Source of the DNA: Bacteroidota bacterium
Lineage (GTDB): Bacteria > Bacteroidota > Bacteroidia > Bacteroidales > Prolixibacteraceae
Direction: 5' to 3'
NCBI GenBank assembly: GCA_029265715.1
Contig: JAJUGZ010000031.1
Coordinates: forward strand, 1-40,720
DNA: 40,720 nt
Shown here: one piece after another, positions 1-7,247 of the stretch
Position numbering within the stretch: position 1 is the first letter of the stretch
Layout of the letters: the number at the start of each line of letters is the position of its first letter
Made by a program: the position numbers and the translations under genes
Notes under the pieces: model-generated
Seen by the model: the letters and a program-made list of their open reading frames with translations, nothing else
Databases searched by the model: none
What the model was told of the DNA's origin: nothing

Positions 1-142
1 TATTTCATCTGTATAAATTTTCAATGTAGGTTCGTACAATTTTCGTAACAGTGTTCGCTTTTCAAGCTGAATCCCAACGGATGGAATAGCCATTTATACA
101 TTTTCGGTTTGTATGAGCGATGGCTCTTATGGCTATTTCATC
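1..142 (-). repeat. Palindromic intergenic repeat, A unit plus edge of next unit
   Basis: Read on the minus strand, the unit starts at 142 with GATGAAATAGCCAT (142-129), pairs with ATGGCTATTCCATC (93-80), and continues through an A-rich tail to position 10. Bases 9-1 open the next unit (GATGAAATA), which leaves the window. Inside the outer stem is a small stem GAGC/GCTC with a 4-base loop, and a second short pairing ATAC/GTAT. The unit is 133 bp, against 135 bp for the other complete A units. The tail differs from them: it carries the variant TTGAAAAGCGAACACTG in place of the more common TTTGAAAAACAG. Confidence 0.9.
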
Positions 143-238
143 TGTTTATAATTTGATTTTTAATTGCCAAATGGAACCCGCCATTATATCTGCTCCTGTG
201 TGTGAGAGACTATCTCTCGTGGCTCGTTTCATGGCAAC
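143..238 (-). repeat. Palindromic intergenic repeat, D unit, abutting a stop codon
   Basis: This unit lies between the stop codon of the outer-membrane protein gene (TAG at 241-239) and the A unit that starts at 142. On the minus strand its arms are TTGCCATGAAACGAGCCA (237-220) and its imperfect complement at 183-164. A perfect inner stem GAGAGA/TCTCTC (204-209 and 213-218) closes a 3-base loop. The tail ends in AAATTATAAACA and leads straight into GATGAAATAG of the A unit. It shares the TTGCC...GGCAA outer pairing with the E unit at 7069. Confidence 0.75.
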
Positions 239-1153
239 CTATCTGTAGATTTTGATACCGAACGACAAATCAATGCGCGACAGGTTTTCATAGTTATCTT
301 TATCCAGGTCGTAGGTTTGCGAATTGGTTCCATCGCTGGCTTTAACTTTCCGGAGGGTTGAGTAGAAAGCACTCAAATCGATTCCCAGTGAAATATGGGG
401 GGAGAGGAAATACTCGATGCCGAGACTGGCATCCATGGCTAAGCTATTCCCTTTGATAAGCATGGCATAGCCCGTGACTTCGGTTTCGTTCCGGTACATG
501 GCCATCCCAAGGGAGTAGGATGAATTCAGCTTGAGTTGCTGGCTGCGGTCCATCCATTGCTGCGCATAAAACGAAGCGCCCAGGTAATTTACGTAAATGT
601 TTTCACTGATTTTACTGTAAATCAGGGTTACTCCGTCTTTGGGATCAAAAAAGCCACTTTGGCTGTTTGAGTTATTAAAAAGCTTGTATTTCAGGCCGGC
701 GCCATATCCGGAAGGGAAGAGATAGGTCAGATCTGCCGCTCCCAAATATCCCAATCTTAATCCGTTGTAATACGATTTTGCTTCGTTTTTACTAAATCCG
801 CGATTGACCAGTTCTTTTTCTGCATCCTTCGAGCTGGCAATCAAATACCCCAGGCCTCCAGCCAGGCCCAAACGCCATCGTTGAACCTGAAGGGCGGGTT
901 CTGTTCTGAGTGTTTGCTTCAGGGGTGGGTCCTGAGGTTGCGAGTAGATGGTATAGTTTGAAACCGAACTTCGCGGAATGTCGCCGGATGTTTTCAGACC
1001 GTTCACCGTAAGATCGAAGAATATAGCCTTGCCGGTTACTTTCCTGATTTTACAGTTGATTGTGTCATTTTTTGTGGTAATGATTTTGTCTTGGGCAAGC
1101 GCCGAATGGCAAATTACTGCCAGCAAAAGCAGGAGCGGAATGTTGATCTTCAT
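239..1153 (-). CDS. Outer-membrane beta-barrel protein, family not recognised
   Basis: A 304-residue secreted protein. The start is the ATG at 1153, which gives a clean signal peptide (MKINIPLLLLLAVICHSALA, cleavage near AQ-D); an upstream in-frame TTG at 1177 is less likely. Residues 22-75 form a small beta-rich domain with the pattern ITTKNDTINCKIRKVTGKAI, seen in many secreted Bacteroidota proteins. From about residue 90 to the end, alternating hydrophobic and aromatic strands (GLAGGLGYLIA, GAADLTYLFPSGYGAGLKYK) and a terminal aromatic/basic segment (IDLSFGIKIYR) suggest an 8- to 10-strand outer-membrane barrel. No catalytic motif is visible. It reads alone on the minus strand, and a repeat array begins two bases past its stop. 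The role is unknown. Confidence 0.8.
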   Translation of the reverse strand: MKINIPLLLLLAVICHSALAQDKIITTKNDTINCKIRKVTGKAIFFDLTVNGLKTSGDIPRSSVSNYTIYSQPQDPPLKQTLRTEPALQVQRWRLGLAGGLGYLIASSKDAEKELVNRGFSKNEAKSYYNGLRLGYLGAADLTYLFPSGYGAGLKYKLFNNSNSQSGFFDPKDGVTLIYSKISENIYVNYLGASFYAQQWMDRSQQLKLNSSYSLGMAMYRNETEVTGYAMLIKGNSLAMDASLGIEYFLSPHISLGIDLSAFYSTLRKVKASDGTNSQTYDLDKDNYENLSRIDLSFGIKIYR

Positions 1154-1281
1154 AGAAGTTAAGGCTTGGTGGAACAATATAATATCAATAAAGCGAATAT
1201 ATTAATTCTTCACCAATAACCATAATATAACGGCTGTTAATTTTTTATGGCGAAAAAATCAAGGCGGCTTAATTCCGGCGT

Positions 1282-2577
1282 TCAGATCAGTTTTCCCGTT
1301 AAAACCAGCTTTTCCCCTTCGCCGGAAATACCGGTAAGTTTTACCTGCTGAATGGAGTTTTTCGGGATGGCATTTCCGGCAAATCCGATCGGAACATATA
1401 GATCGCCATAGCCCGAAGCCTTGGTTTTTGTGGCTTTTTCAACCAGTACCGCCTGTGTTTTCCCGATCAGTGACTCGAAATAGTGTCGTTTGTTTTGGTC
1501 GGCAAGCCGGCGGATTTGCTCCGAGCGGATGTTCTTTATCTTCTCCGGGACATGGCTTTCCATCCGTTCGGCGCGGGTTCCTTTCCGGACTGAATATTTA
1601 AACGTGTGCACATGGCTGAACTCAAATTCGCGAACAGCCTCCAGCGTTTCCTGAAATTCTTCTTCGGTTTCGCCCGGGAAGCCAACGATGATGTCGGTTG
1701 TGAGGTTAAAATCAGGATACCGGGTTCGGATTTTTTCAATAATGGCGCGGAATTGGGCAACATCGTACATCCGGCGCATGCGCAGCAGGGTTTTGTCCGA
1801 TCCGCTTTGCAAACATAAATGCAGGTGCGGCATCAGTTTCGGATGGTCGAACAGCTCCGGGAAACGGTCGCTAAAACCATCGGGTTCCAGCGAAGAAATA
1901 CGGACGCGAAAATCGCCGGGAACGTTCAGGATGGCTTCCAGCACATCTTCAAAACGGTTGTCTTCCCATTCGTAGCGGCCAATATTCACGCCGGTAATTA
2001 CCAGTTCTTTAAAACCATTGGCCAGTGTTTCTTTTACATTTTCGATGATTTGAGGCAACGGGCGGCTCACGGCACGTCCGCGGACTGTCGGAATGATGCA
2101 GAACGTACAAAAGTTATCGCAGCCATCCTGTATTTTGATAGCGCTGCGGGTGTGCAAACTTTTGTCGACGGTATGAAACTGAAATACATCGGCCTGCAGT
2201 TTCTCCGGATGGAGCAACTCGCCGCCAAAGTGCGCATCTACCAGGTTCAGGATCGAACCTTTCCGGTTGTTCTCAACCACATAGGTAATTTTCTCTTCAC
2301 CTTCAAGCGTTTCCTTGTAGTTGTTGGCCATACAACCGGTTACCACTACCATCGAGCCCTGATTGTTGCGGGCTGCCTGATTGATGATGTTGCGCGATTT
2401 CTGGTCGCTCTGGTTGGTCACGGTGCAGGTGTTCACCACTACCACGTCCGCTTTTTCGCGGAAGTCAACGATTTCATAGCCGGCTTTGTCGAAGTCAGAT
2501 ACCAGCGCGTCGGTTTCGTACTGGTTCAGCCGGCAGCCAAGCGTTTTAAAGGCAATCCGTTTTTTTGCAGAAGTCAT
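1282..2577 (-). CDS. mtaB: tRNA t6A37 methylthiotransferase MtaB
   Basis: A 431-residue radical SAM methylthiotransferase that adds a 2-methylthio group to N6-threonylcarbamoyladenosine at tRNA position 37. The N-terminal UPF0004 domain has three cluster cysteines, Cys15 (TLGCRLNQYET), Cys51 (NTCTV) and Cys82 (VTGCMA). The radical SAM domain carries CxxxCxxC at Cys153/157/160 (DGCDNFCTFC). A TRAM-like domain occupies roughly the last 65 residues. The GCRLNQYET signature and the NTCTVT context point to MtaB rather than MiaB or RimO. The start ATG overlaps the stop of the upstream miaB-type gene by 4 bases (ATGA), so the two are translationally coupled. Length is normal for the family. Confidence 0.92.
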   Translation of the reverse strand: MTSAKKRIAFKTLGCRLNQYETDALVSDFDKAGYEIVDFREKADVVVVNTCTVTNQSDQKSRNIINQAARNNQGSMVVVTGCMANNYKETLEGEEKITYVVENNRKGSILNLVDAHFGGELLHPEKLQADVFQFHTVDKSLHTRSAIKIQDGCDNFCTFCIIPTVRGRAVSRPLPQIIENVKETLANGFKELVITGVNIGRYEWEDNRFEDVLEAILNVPGDFRVRISSLEPDGFSDRFPELFDHPKLMPHLHLCLQSGSDKTLLRMRRMYDVAQFRAIIEKIRTRYPDFNLTTDIIVGFPGETEEEFQETLEAVREFEFSHVHTFKYSVRKGTRAERMESHVPEKIKNIRSEQIRRLADQNKRHYFESLIGKTQAVLVEKATKTKASGYGDLYVPIGFAGNAIPKNSIQQVKLTGISGEGEKLVLTGKLI

Positions 2578-3929
2578 TGTGCGTTCTCGATTTCTTTCTG
2601 AAGTACCAATTTACCGCTCATCGAAAAATCGGAGGCTGAAGTGATTTTTACATCGATCATTTTTCCCATCAGTTCCGGAGCTTTGTGGTCGAGCCTGACG
2701 GTAATTTTTCCTTCGGTCAGTCCGGTCGAAAAGCCGGTTTTCCGGTCAGTCCCGTTCACCAGCAGCCGTACTGTTTTCCCCACCATGCTTTCGTTGTACG
2801 TGCGGGTATAGATTTTCATCACTTCCGACAAGCGGCGAAAACGGTCTTTTTTCACATCCGGCGAAACGTCGTCCGGCCAGCGGTAACTGGCCGCGCCGGG
2901 CCGTGGCGAATACATGGCAATGTAGGCCATATTGAACCTGAACTCGTGGAACGCAGCCTCGGTATTTTGATACTCGGCTTCTCCTTCGCCGGTAAAACCA
3001 ACAATGATGTCTGTAAATAAGGTCGCTTGGGGAATCAGTTCGCGGATATCCTGAACAATCCGGCGGTATTTATCCATCGAGTGGCGTCGGTTCATTTTTA
3101 TCAGGACTTTTTCGTCGCCGCTTTGCATGGGCAGGTGAATTTGTCTGGCCAGGCACGGATATTGGGCGATTACCTCAATCACTTCGCGGGTCATATCCTG
3201 GGGGTGAGGCGAGGTGAAATAAACCCAGAATTCTTCGCCGGACTGATTCCCGTACTCCCCGATATTCCGGAGCAATTGGGCAAACGTAATTTCTTCCCCG
3301 TCTTTGTCTAATCCATACGAGTTCACATTCTGTCCCAGCAGGGTAATCGATTTGTATCCCTGGTTGACCAAGTGGCGCACTTCATCCAAGATTTCGCCGG
3401 AAGGCCTGGAAACCTCGCGGCTGCGCGTGTAAGGAACCGCGCAAAATGTGCAGAACTTATCGCACCCGTTCTGGATGGGTACGAAAGCTTCGTAGGTCGA
3501 TTCGTATTTGGGTTTAATTTGCCACAAATCGACGATATGCTCGTTTTTCGGCATCGCCGGCTTGGGTGCTTTCAACGATGCTGCATTGACAATGCCATAA
3601 TTCCGGATCATTTCAGGGAATTGGCCCAGTTCGCTCATCGGGAAAATGATGTCGAATTGTTTGAGCAGTTTTTCTTTATCGGCGGCAAGCACACAGCCCG
3701 AAAGGAACGTGATCAGGTTGCGTTTGCCCTTGTCCCGGTTCCATTGGGCGATTTTGTTGTAAACCTTATCGATGGGTTTTTGCCTTACGGAACAAGCCAG
3801 CATGCCAAGAAGATTGGCTTCGTTTTCGTTTTCCGTCCGCACGTAACCCATTTGTTCCAGAACGGCGGCAACACGCTCGCTGTCCGACAGGTTCATCTGG
3901 CAGCCTAATGTGATCAGGTGGTATTTCAT
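2574..3929 (-). CDS. miaB: tRNA ms2i6A37 methylthiotransferase MiaB-type
   Basis: A 451-residue radical SAM methylthiotransferase, predicted to thiomethylate isopentenyladenosine-37 of tRNA. Cluster cysteines are Cys10 (TLGCQMNLSDSE), Cys46 (ACSVR) and Cys79 (SGC); the radical SAM motif is Cys156/160/163 (NGCDKFCTFC); a TRAM domain follows from about residue 380. GCQMN and CSVRQ are MiaB hallmarks. The MLACSVRQ context and the whole N-terminal third differ from the GCQMNVADSE type that I associate with Bacteroidota, so it may belong to a separate MiaB-like clade or be a second copy. The ATG at 3929 lies exactly where a new repeat unit would begin: the upstream C unit (3931-4073) ends in TTTACTT and the gene continues with ATGAAATA. 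It is cotranscribed with mtaB. Confidence 0.85.
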   Translation of the reverse strand: MKYHLITLGCQMNLSDSERVAAVLEQMGYVRTENENEANLLGMLACSVRQKPIDKVYNKIAQWNRDKGKRNLITFLSGCVLAADKEKLLKQFDIIFPMSELGQFPEMIRNYGIVNAASLKAPKPAMPKNEHIVDLWQIKPKYESTYEAFVPIQNGCDKFCTFCAVPYTRSREVSRPSGEILDEVRHLVNQGYKSITLLGQNVNSYGLDKDGEEITFAQLLRNIGEYGNQSGEEFWVYFTSPHPQDMTREVIEVIAQYPCLARQIHLPMQSGDEKVLIKMNRRHSMDKYRRIVQDIRELIPQATLFTDIIVGFTGEGEAEYQNTEAAFHEFRFNMAYIAMYSPRPGAASYRWPDDVSPDVKKDRFRRLSEVMKIYTRTYNESMVGKTVRLLVNGTDRKTGFSTGLTEGKITVRLDHKAPELMGKMIDVKITSASDFSMSGKLVLQKEIENAQ

Positions 3930-3930
3930 A

Positions 3931-4073
3931 AGTAAATATTGTCGTTAAAATATTGAAATTTAGGCGCGTACTTATGGAACTCCATGCCATGAAAATTAGC
4001 TTCTCTACTAATATTTACATGGCCTTTGGTGCCACCACCATAAATTTTGTTACCGTGGCATGTTCGTTTCATT
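3931..4073 (-). repeat. Palindromic intergenic repeat, C unit, ends at the miaB start
   Basis: This 143-bp unit is nearly identical to 7439-7584: by eye the two differ at four bases plus one 3-base indel. On the minus strand it begins ATGAAACGAACATGCCA and has a right arm TGGCATGGAGTTCCAT. It contains an inner hairpin GGTG/CACC and ends CGACAATATTTACTT. The next bases are ATGAAATA, the first codons of miaB, where the other copy continues into an A unit with the same ATGAAATA. Confidence 0.9.
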
Positions 4074-4153
4074 ATTTGAAAGTTGCGAGTTATATGAGTA
4101 GTGAGTGTACATAGGGACTTAAACTTTTCACAGCTATTACCCATCTCTCATGA
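4074..4153 (-). repeat. Degenerate unit (F) between the reductase stop and the C unit
   Basis: This 80-base stretch fills the space between the reductase stop codon (4156-4154) and the C unit. On the minus strand it holds ATGAGAGATGGGTAATAG near its start, a weak ATGAG/CTCAT pairing, and ends GCAACTTTCAAATA before ATGAAACG. The end resembles the CAACTTTGAAAATTTATACAG tail of A units in shortened form. Assignment to the repeat family rests on that tail and on position, and is tentative. Confidence 0.4.
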
Positions 4154-4834
4154 CTAAAAATAGACTTCGCAATGAATTTGGTCGCGTTCAAAGCCTTTCT
4201 CTTTCAGGATTTCGAGCGCATCGAAAATCATATCACTGTTTCCGCAGAGATAAAAACGGCTGTCGGTCGGGAATTGGGCTTCTTTCAGGTAGCCGGTCAG
4301 CCTGCCATGATAATCGCCCTGTTTGTCGCGGCTGGTACACTGGATGTAACGTCCGTCGGCATATTCATGCCGGTCGTAGGCTTCGTCGCCCTGGCGTACG
4401 CCGTGAATCAGCGTATAGTCCAATTCGGGGTAGGTGCGGACCATACTCCGGAAGGGTGCAATACCAGTCCCGCTGGCAATAAAAATATGCTTGTGTGTAT
4501 CCCTGTAATTTTCGTCGATCCGGAATTTCCCGAAAGGGCCGTGCACTTCAACCAAAGCCCCGGGCTTTAGCTTCCGGAGTTTGGGCGTGAAATAGCCACC
4601 TTGAACTTCCTTGACCAGCACTTCAAGGTTCTCGTCGTTTTCGCCGCTATAGATTGAGTATTCGCGGCTTTGATAGTCGCCCTGGATGCTGAGCGAAATG
4701 TGTTGCCCGGCGCGGAACCGGAAGCGCGCTTTGGGCAAACGTACCGAAAATGTTTCGTTTGTTAGTTGTCTGATTTCTTCTACTTTGTAGAAGCTTTCGT
4801 CAATTTTTATTTCATTTTTTACACGTACTACCAT
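4154..4834 (-). CDS. Ferredoxin/flavodoxin-NADP reductase-like FAD oxidoreductase
   Basis: A 226-residue flavoprotein of the ferredoxin-NADP(H) reductase superfamily. The N-terminal beta-barrel holds the FAD motif RxYS (REYSIYS, near residue 57), and the C-terminal Rossmann domain has the NAD(P) motif GTGIAPFRSM (near residue 110) and the CGNSDMI segment. It ends in an aromatic residue (HCEVYF), as Fpr enzymes do. No 2Fe-2S ferredoxin domain is fused. The ATG at 4834 is preferred because family members start just before the first barrel strand; an in-frame ATG at 4885 would add 17 residues of poor fit. It lies upstream of miaB on the same strand, separated by repeat units, and is divergent from the flavodoxin-fold gene, a plausible redox partner. 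The exact substrate is not determined. Confidence 0.82.
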   Translation of the reverse strand: MVVRVKNEIKIDESFYKVEEIRQLTNETFSVRLPKARFRFRAGQHISLSIQGDYQSREYSIYSGENDENLEVLVKEVQGGYFTPKLRKLKPGALVEVHGPFGKFRIDENYRDTHKHIFIASGTGIAPFRSMVRTYPELDYTLIHGVRQGDEAYDRHEYADGRYIQCTSRDKQGDYHGRLTGYLKEAQFPTDSRFYLCGNSDMIFDALEILKEKGFERDQIHCEVYF

Positions 4835-4959
4835 GGCTTTTAAAATTTTGGATTGCAAACATAGGAAAATATCAATAAAAGACAAAAAGATCTTATAATG
4901 TCATAGGTGTTTCCGGACATATTTACCCGAATGACACCTGTTTTGTTTGGTGAATTCCG

Positions 4960-4967
4960 TAACTTTG
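4960..4967 (+). promoter_or_regulatory. Candidate -7 box for the flavodoxin-fold gene
   Basis: TAACTTTG matches the Bacteroidota -7 consensus TAnnTTTG exactly and sits 18 bases before the ATG at 4986. A TTTG element at the usual -33 distance is not clear, so this is a partial match. Confidence 0.5.
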
Positions 4968-4985
4968 GAAGAAAGCCGTTAAAAC

Positions 4986-5489
4986 ATGAGAACTTTAATT
5001 GTTTTTGCTACTACGCACGGATGTACCGAGAGTGTTGTGAATGAGTTGAAAGAAATGCTTTCCGGAGAGGTTGAGACAATAAACCTGAAGAAAGATCCAA
5101 ATCCATCGGTTGCTGATTTCGATCGGGTTATTATTGGCGGATCAATCCATGCCGGGCAGATTCAGCGGAGGGTGAAAGATTTCTGTCAGATGGCGCTTCC
5201 GGCGTTAGGCGATAAGCAGGTCGGCCTGTTTGTATGCTGCATGTACGAAGGGGCTGTGGCCCGCGAACAATTACAAAATGCATTTCCGGAAGAGCTTCAC
5301 CAAATGGCAAAGACCGAAGCCATCTTCGGTGGAGAATTTGATTTCAGGAAGATGAATTTTGTTGAGCGGATGCTGGTCAAGAAAATTGCGCATGTCTCAG
5401 AAAGCGTTTCCCGGATCGACCACAAAGCCATTGATCGGTTTGTAGCCAAAATGGAAAAAACATTCAGCCCGTTTATGTTCCTGATCTGA
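4986..5489 (+). CDS. Flavodoxin-fold protein, HemG-like
   Basis: A 167-residue protein with an FMN-binding flavodoxin fold: the phosphate loop ATTHGCTES lies right after the first strand, and IIGGSIHAGQIQRRVKDF and VGLFVCCMYEG match the second and third loops. Length and the GSSIH-like and Arg-Arg features resemble HemG, the menaquinone-dependent protoporphyrinogen IX dehydrogenase, including a basic amphipathic segment near residues 120-135 (FVERMLVKKIAHV). HemG is best known from gammaproteobacteria, and other flavodoxin-domain proteins share this pattern, so the haem role is an inference. The gene is divergent from the reductase and converges on the YihY gene with only 6 bases between stop codons and no visible terminator. 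Confidence 0.7.
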   Translation: MRTLIVFATTHGCTESVVNELKEMLSGEVETINLKKDPNPSVADFDRVIIGGSIHAGQIQRRVKDFCQMALPALGDKQVGLFVCCMYEGAVAREQLQNAFPEELHQMAKTEAIFGGEFDFRKMNFVERMLVKKIAHVSESVSRIDHKAIDRFVAKMEKTFSPFMFLI

Positions 5490-5495
5490 CGCAAT

Positions 5496-6428
5496 TTATT
5501 CGTCGTCTTCCAACGCGTTGCGGTGTGCTTCGTTTATGCTGGCATTCAGCTCGAAACCTACCAGCAGGATTAGTGAGATCAGATGAAGCAACAGCATTAC
5601 GACCAAAAGGGTGCCGATTGATCCGTATAATTTATTGTATTGGCCGAAGTGGTTGATGTAATAAGTAAACCCGATCAACGCTATAATGCTCAGAAACGTT
5701 GATAAAGTGCTTCCGGCCGAAATAAACCGCCATTTGGTTTTTTTTGCAGGGGCCAGGTAATACAGGAACGAGCAGGCAAAAAAGATTAGCGAAATAATTA
5801 CCAGCCATTTCCCGTATGTCAGCAGGTAATAAGTGAAATTTATTTTTAGCCAGCCGTTTGCCACCATGTAGTTAATTAGAAACTGTCCGCCAATGATTAA
5901 CGTAATTGCAATGGTCAGCAGGAAAGACAAAATCAGCAGCAGCAAAATGGCAATCAAGCGCTGGCCGAGCCAGGTGCGGCGTTCGAACGAATGCAGGGAC
6001 GCATCGAACGCGCTCATCATCGAGGCGATTCCATTGGTCGAGAAAACCAAGGCCATGAAAAAACCCAGGGAGAGCAAATCGCCTCGGGGCCGCATGATGA
6101 TGTCTTGAACAGTTTCTTCGATTGCCAGAAAGGCATTTTGGGGAACCATGTCGCGAATGAGCAGAAACAATTCATTCTGGAAATTTTGGACCGGGATGTA
6201 GGGAATCAGTGTGAACAAAAAAATGATGGCCGGGAACAGGGCCATGAAAAAACTAAAAGCCGTAGAAGAAGCCCGGGCCGACAAATCCCCGTCTTTAATA
6301 CTTTTCCAGAAGAATACCATTACATCGTATAATGGCATTCCGTCGAATCCGGGCAATGTTACACGTTGGGCTTTCCGTAAGATCTTGTCCCAGTAATGGT
6401 TCCTTTTGTCGCGAAAAGGCAAACGCAT
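5496..6428 (-). CDS. YihY/BrkB family inner-membrane protein
   Basis: A 310-residue integral membrane protein of the YihY (formerly RNase BN/BrkB) family. The N-terminal cytoplasmic stretch leads to a conserved DGDLSARASSTAFSFFMALF motif at the first membrane segment. About six membrane helices follow, with STNGIASMMSAFDASL and YGSIGTLLVVMLLLHL as further family signatures. The C-terminus is short and acidic (NALEDDE). The biochemical role of the family is not established; the old RNase claim was withdrawn. The start codon directly follows the DUF4783 stop with no gap, so the two genes form an operon. Confidence 0.88.
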   Translation of the reverse strand: MRLPFRDKRNHYWDKILRKAQRVTLPGFDGMPLYDVMVFFWKSIKDGDLSARASSTAFSFFMALFPAIIFLFTLIPYIPVQNFQNELFLLIRDMVPQNAFLAIEETVQDIIMRPRGDLLSLGFFMALVFSTNGIASMMSAFDASLHSFERRTWLGQRLIAILLLLILSFLLTIAITLIIGGQFLINYMVANGWLKINFTYYLLTYGKWLVIISLIFFACSFLYYLAPAKKTKWRFISAGSTLSTFLSIIALIGFTYYINHFGQYNKLYGSIGTLLVVMLLLHLISLILLVGFELNASINEAHRNALEDDE

Positions 6429-6824
6429 TTATCCTTGTTTTTCGATGCGCAATTGATGAATGTATGAATTATTTCCTTTGGCTTTCAATAGAAAATAAAC
6501 GCGGAAAACGCCGGTTGATGTTGTTAAGGTGCCAATGGCATATTGTGGCCCGTCTTTCCCTCCCTGATGAATAATCGTAAATTGTTTGGGTTTGTTTTGC
6601 TTAAAAAATTCAGCCACAATTTGTTGTGCCTGCGATTTGCTGTAAACATCATCGTGGTCGAGGACAACCAGTTCAACATTTTCGTTAAAGTATTCCGATA
6701 GTTGGCGATCGTTCCCGTTTTGGATACTCAATACAATTCCATCCGGAATTTGGGCAAAAGCACAAACCCCGTACAGTATAAAACCTAAAAAAAACAAGAT
6801 GAATTTGCGGATCAACGATTTCAT
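6429..6824 (-). CDS. DUF4783 secreted protein
   Basis: A 131-residue exported protein. The ATG at 6824 gives a signal peptide (MKSLIRKFILFFLGFILYG, cleavage after CAFA). The mature part is an NTF2-like alpha/beta fold of about 105 residues with GIVLSIQNGNDRQLSEYFNENVEL at its start and YAIGTLTTSTGVFRVYFLLK near its end, the pattern of the DUF4783 family found in Bacteroidota. No catalytic residues can be named. An in-frame ATG at 6947 would bury the signal peptide and is rejected. It lies immediately upstream of the YihY gene. Confidence 0.8.
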   Translation of the reverse strand: MKSLIRKFILFFLGFILYGVCAFAQIPDGIVLSIQNGNDRQLSEYFNENVELVVLDHDDVYSKSQAQQIVAEFFKQNKPKQFTIIHQGGKDGPQYAIGTLTTSTGVFRVYFLLKAKGNNSYIHQLRIEKQG

Positions 6825-7068
6825 ACTTATTCTGTTTTTATAAACAATTAAATTTTTAACGTACTTAGTTTTCAGTATGTTGCCCCGAAATATGCGGACA
6901 GGCTGAATCCTGAAAATAAAAATAAAACTTGTCAGGCATACAGACATACCAAAAACCGTGCAAATCTTTTTTCGGTAAACCTTTACCTTTGTAAAGGTAA
7001 CAATTTTGGGCAGAACAGCCGGATTTAAACAGAATAACCTGGTATTTATAGCTTATGAACCGCACATG
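6825..7068. other. Intergenic region with GGTAAA half-sites
   Basis: This 244-base non-coding stretch lies between the DUF4783 start and the first repeat unit. It contains the half-site cluster described separately and otherwise AT-rich sequence without a credible ORF. On the minus strand it should hold the DUF4783-YihY promoter, but no unambiguous TAnnTTTG box could be assigned in that direction. Confidence 0.5.
6974..7001. promoter_or_regulatory. GGTAAA half-site cluster over a plus-strand -7 box
   Basis: GGTAAA (6974-6979) and TTTACC (6982-6987) form one inverted pair. CCTTTAC (6980-6986) and GTAAAGG (6991-6997) form a perfect 7-bp inverted repeat around CTTT, and a third half-site GGTAAC follows (6996-7001). 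TACCTTTG (6984-6991) inside the cluster matches the TAnnTTTG -7 box on the plus strand, where the only downstream content for 720 bases is the repeat array leading to rlmH. This looks like an operator on a promoter; no regulator can be named and the -33 element is unclear. Confidence 0.45.
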
Positions 7069-7150
7069 TTGCCGGTAAAATGAACCCCGATGAGAATAAT
7101 TCTCAGCAGCATGTGAGTTCCATCAGGCAATTGAGAAACAAATTTTTATT
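7069..7150 (+). repeat. Palindromic intergenic repeat, E unit
   Basis: The outer arms TTGCC (7069-7073) and GGCAA (7126-7130) enclose ATGAAC (7080-7085) and GTTCCAT (7117-7123). A perfect inner palindrome TGAGAAT/ATTCTCA sits at 7091-7105. The tail TTGAGAAACAAATTTTTATT leads directly into the next unit at 7151. It is the same class as the D unit at 143-238, more diverged. Confidence 0.6.
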
Positions 7151-7247
7151 GATGAAATAGACATGAATTGCAAACACCAACAAATAATGAAAATAATAAC
7201 CGGATCATGGCTATTCCATCTGACAACTTAAAAACAAATTATTTACA
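7151..7247 (+). repeat. Palindromic intergenic repeat, B unit
   Basis: This 97-bp unit has arms GATGAAATAGACATGA at 7151 and ATCATGGCTATTCCATC at 7204-7220, a loop rich in A and C, and a tail TGACAACTTAAAAACA leading to TTTACA. Loop and tail are nearly identical to the units at 35120-35216 and 40637 onward. Here one arm base has changed (AGACAT instead of AGCCAT). Confidence 0.9.

Noticed and set aside
1819-2601. Long open frame of 260 codons antisense to mtaB
   Set aside because: It is a complete shadow of the mtaB reading frame, has no recognisable domain, and mtaB is certain.
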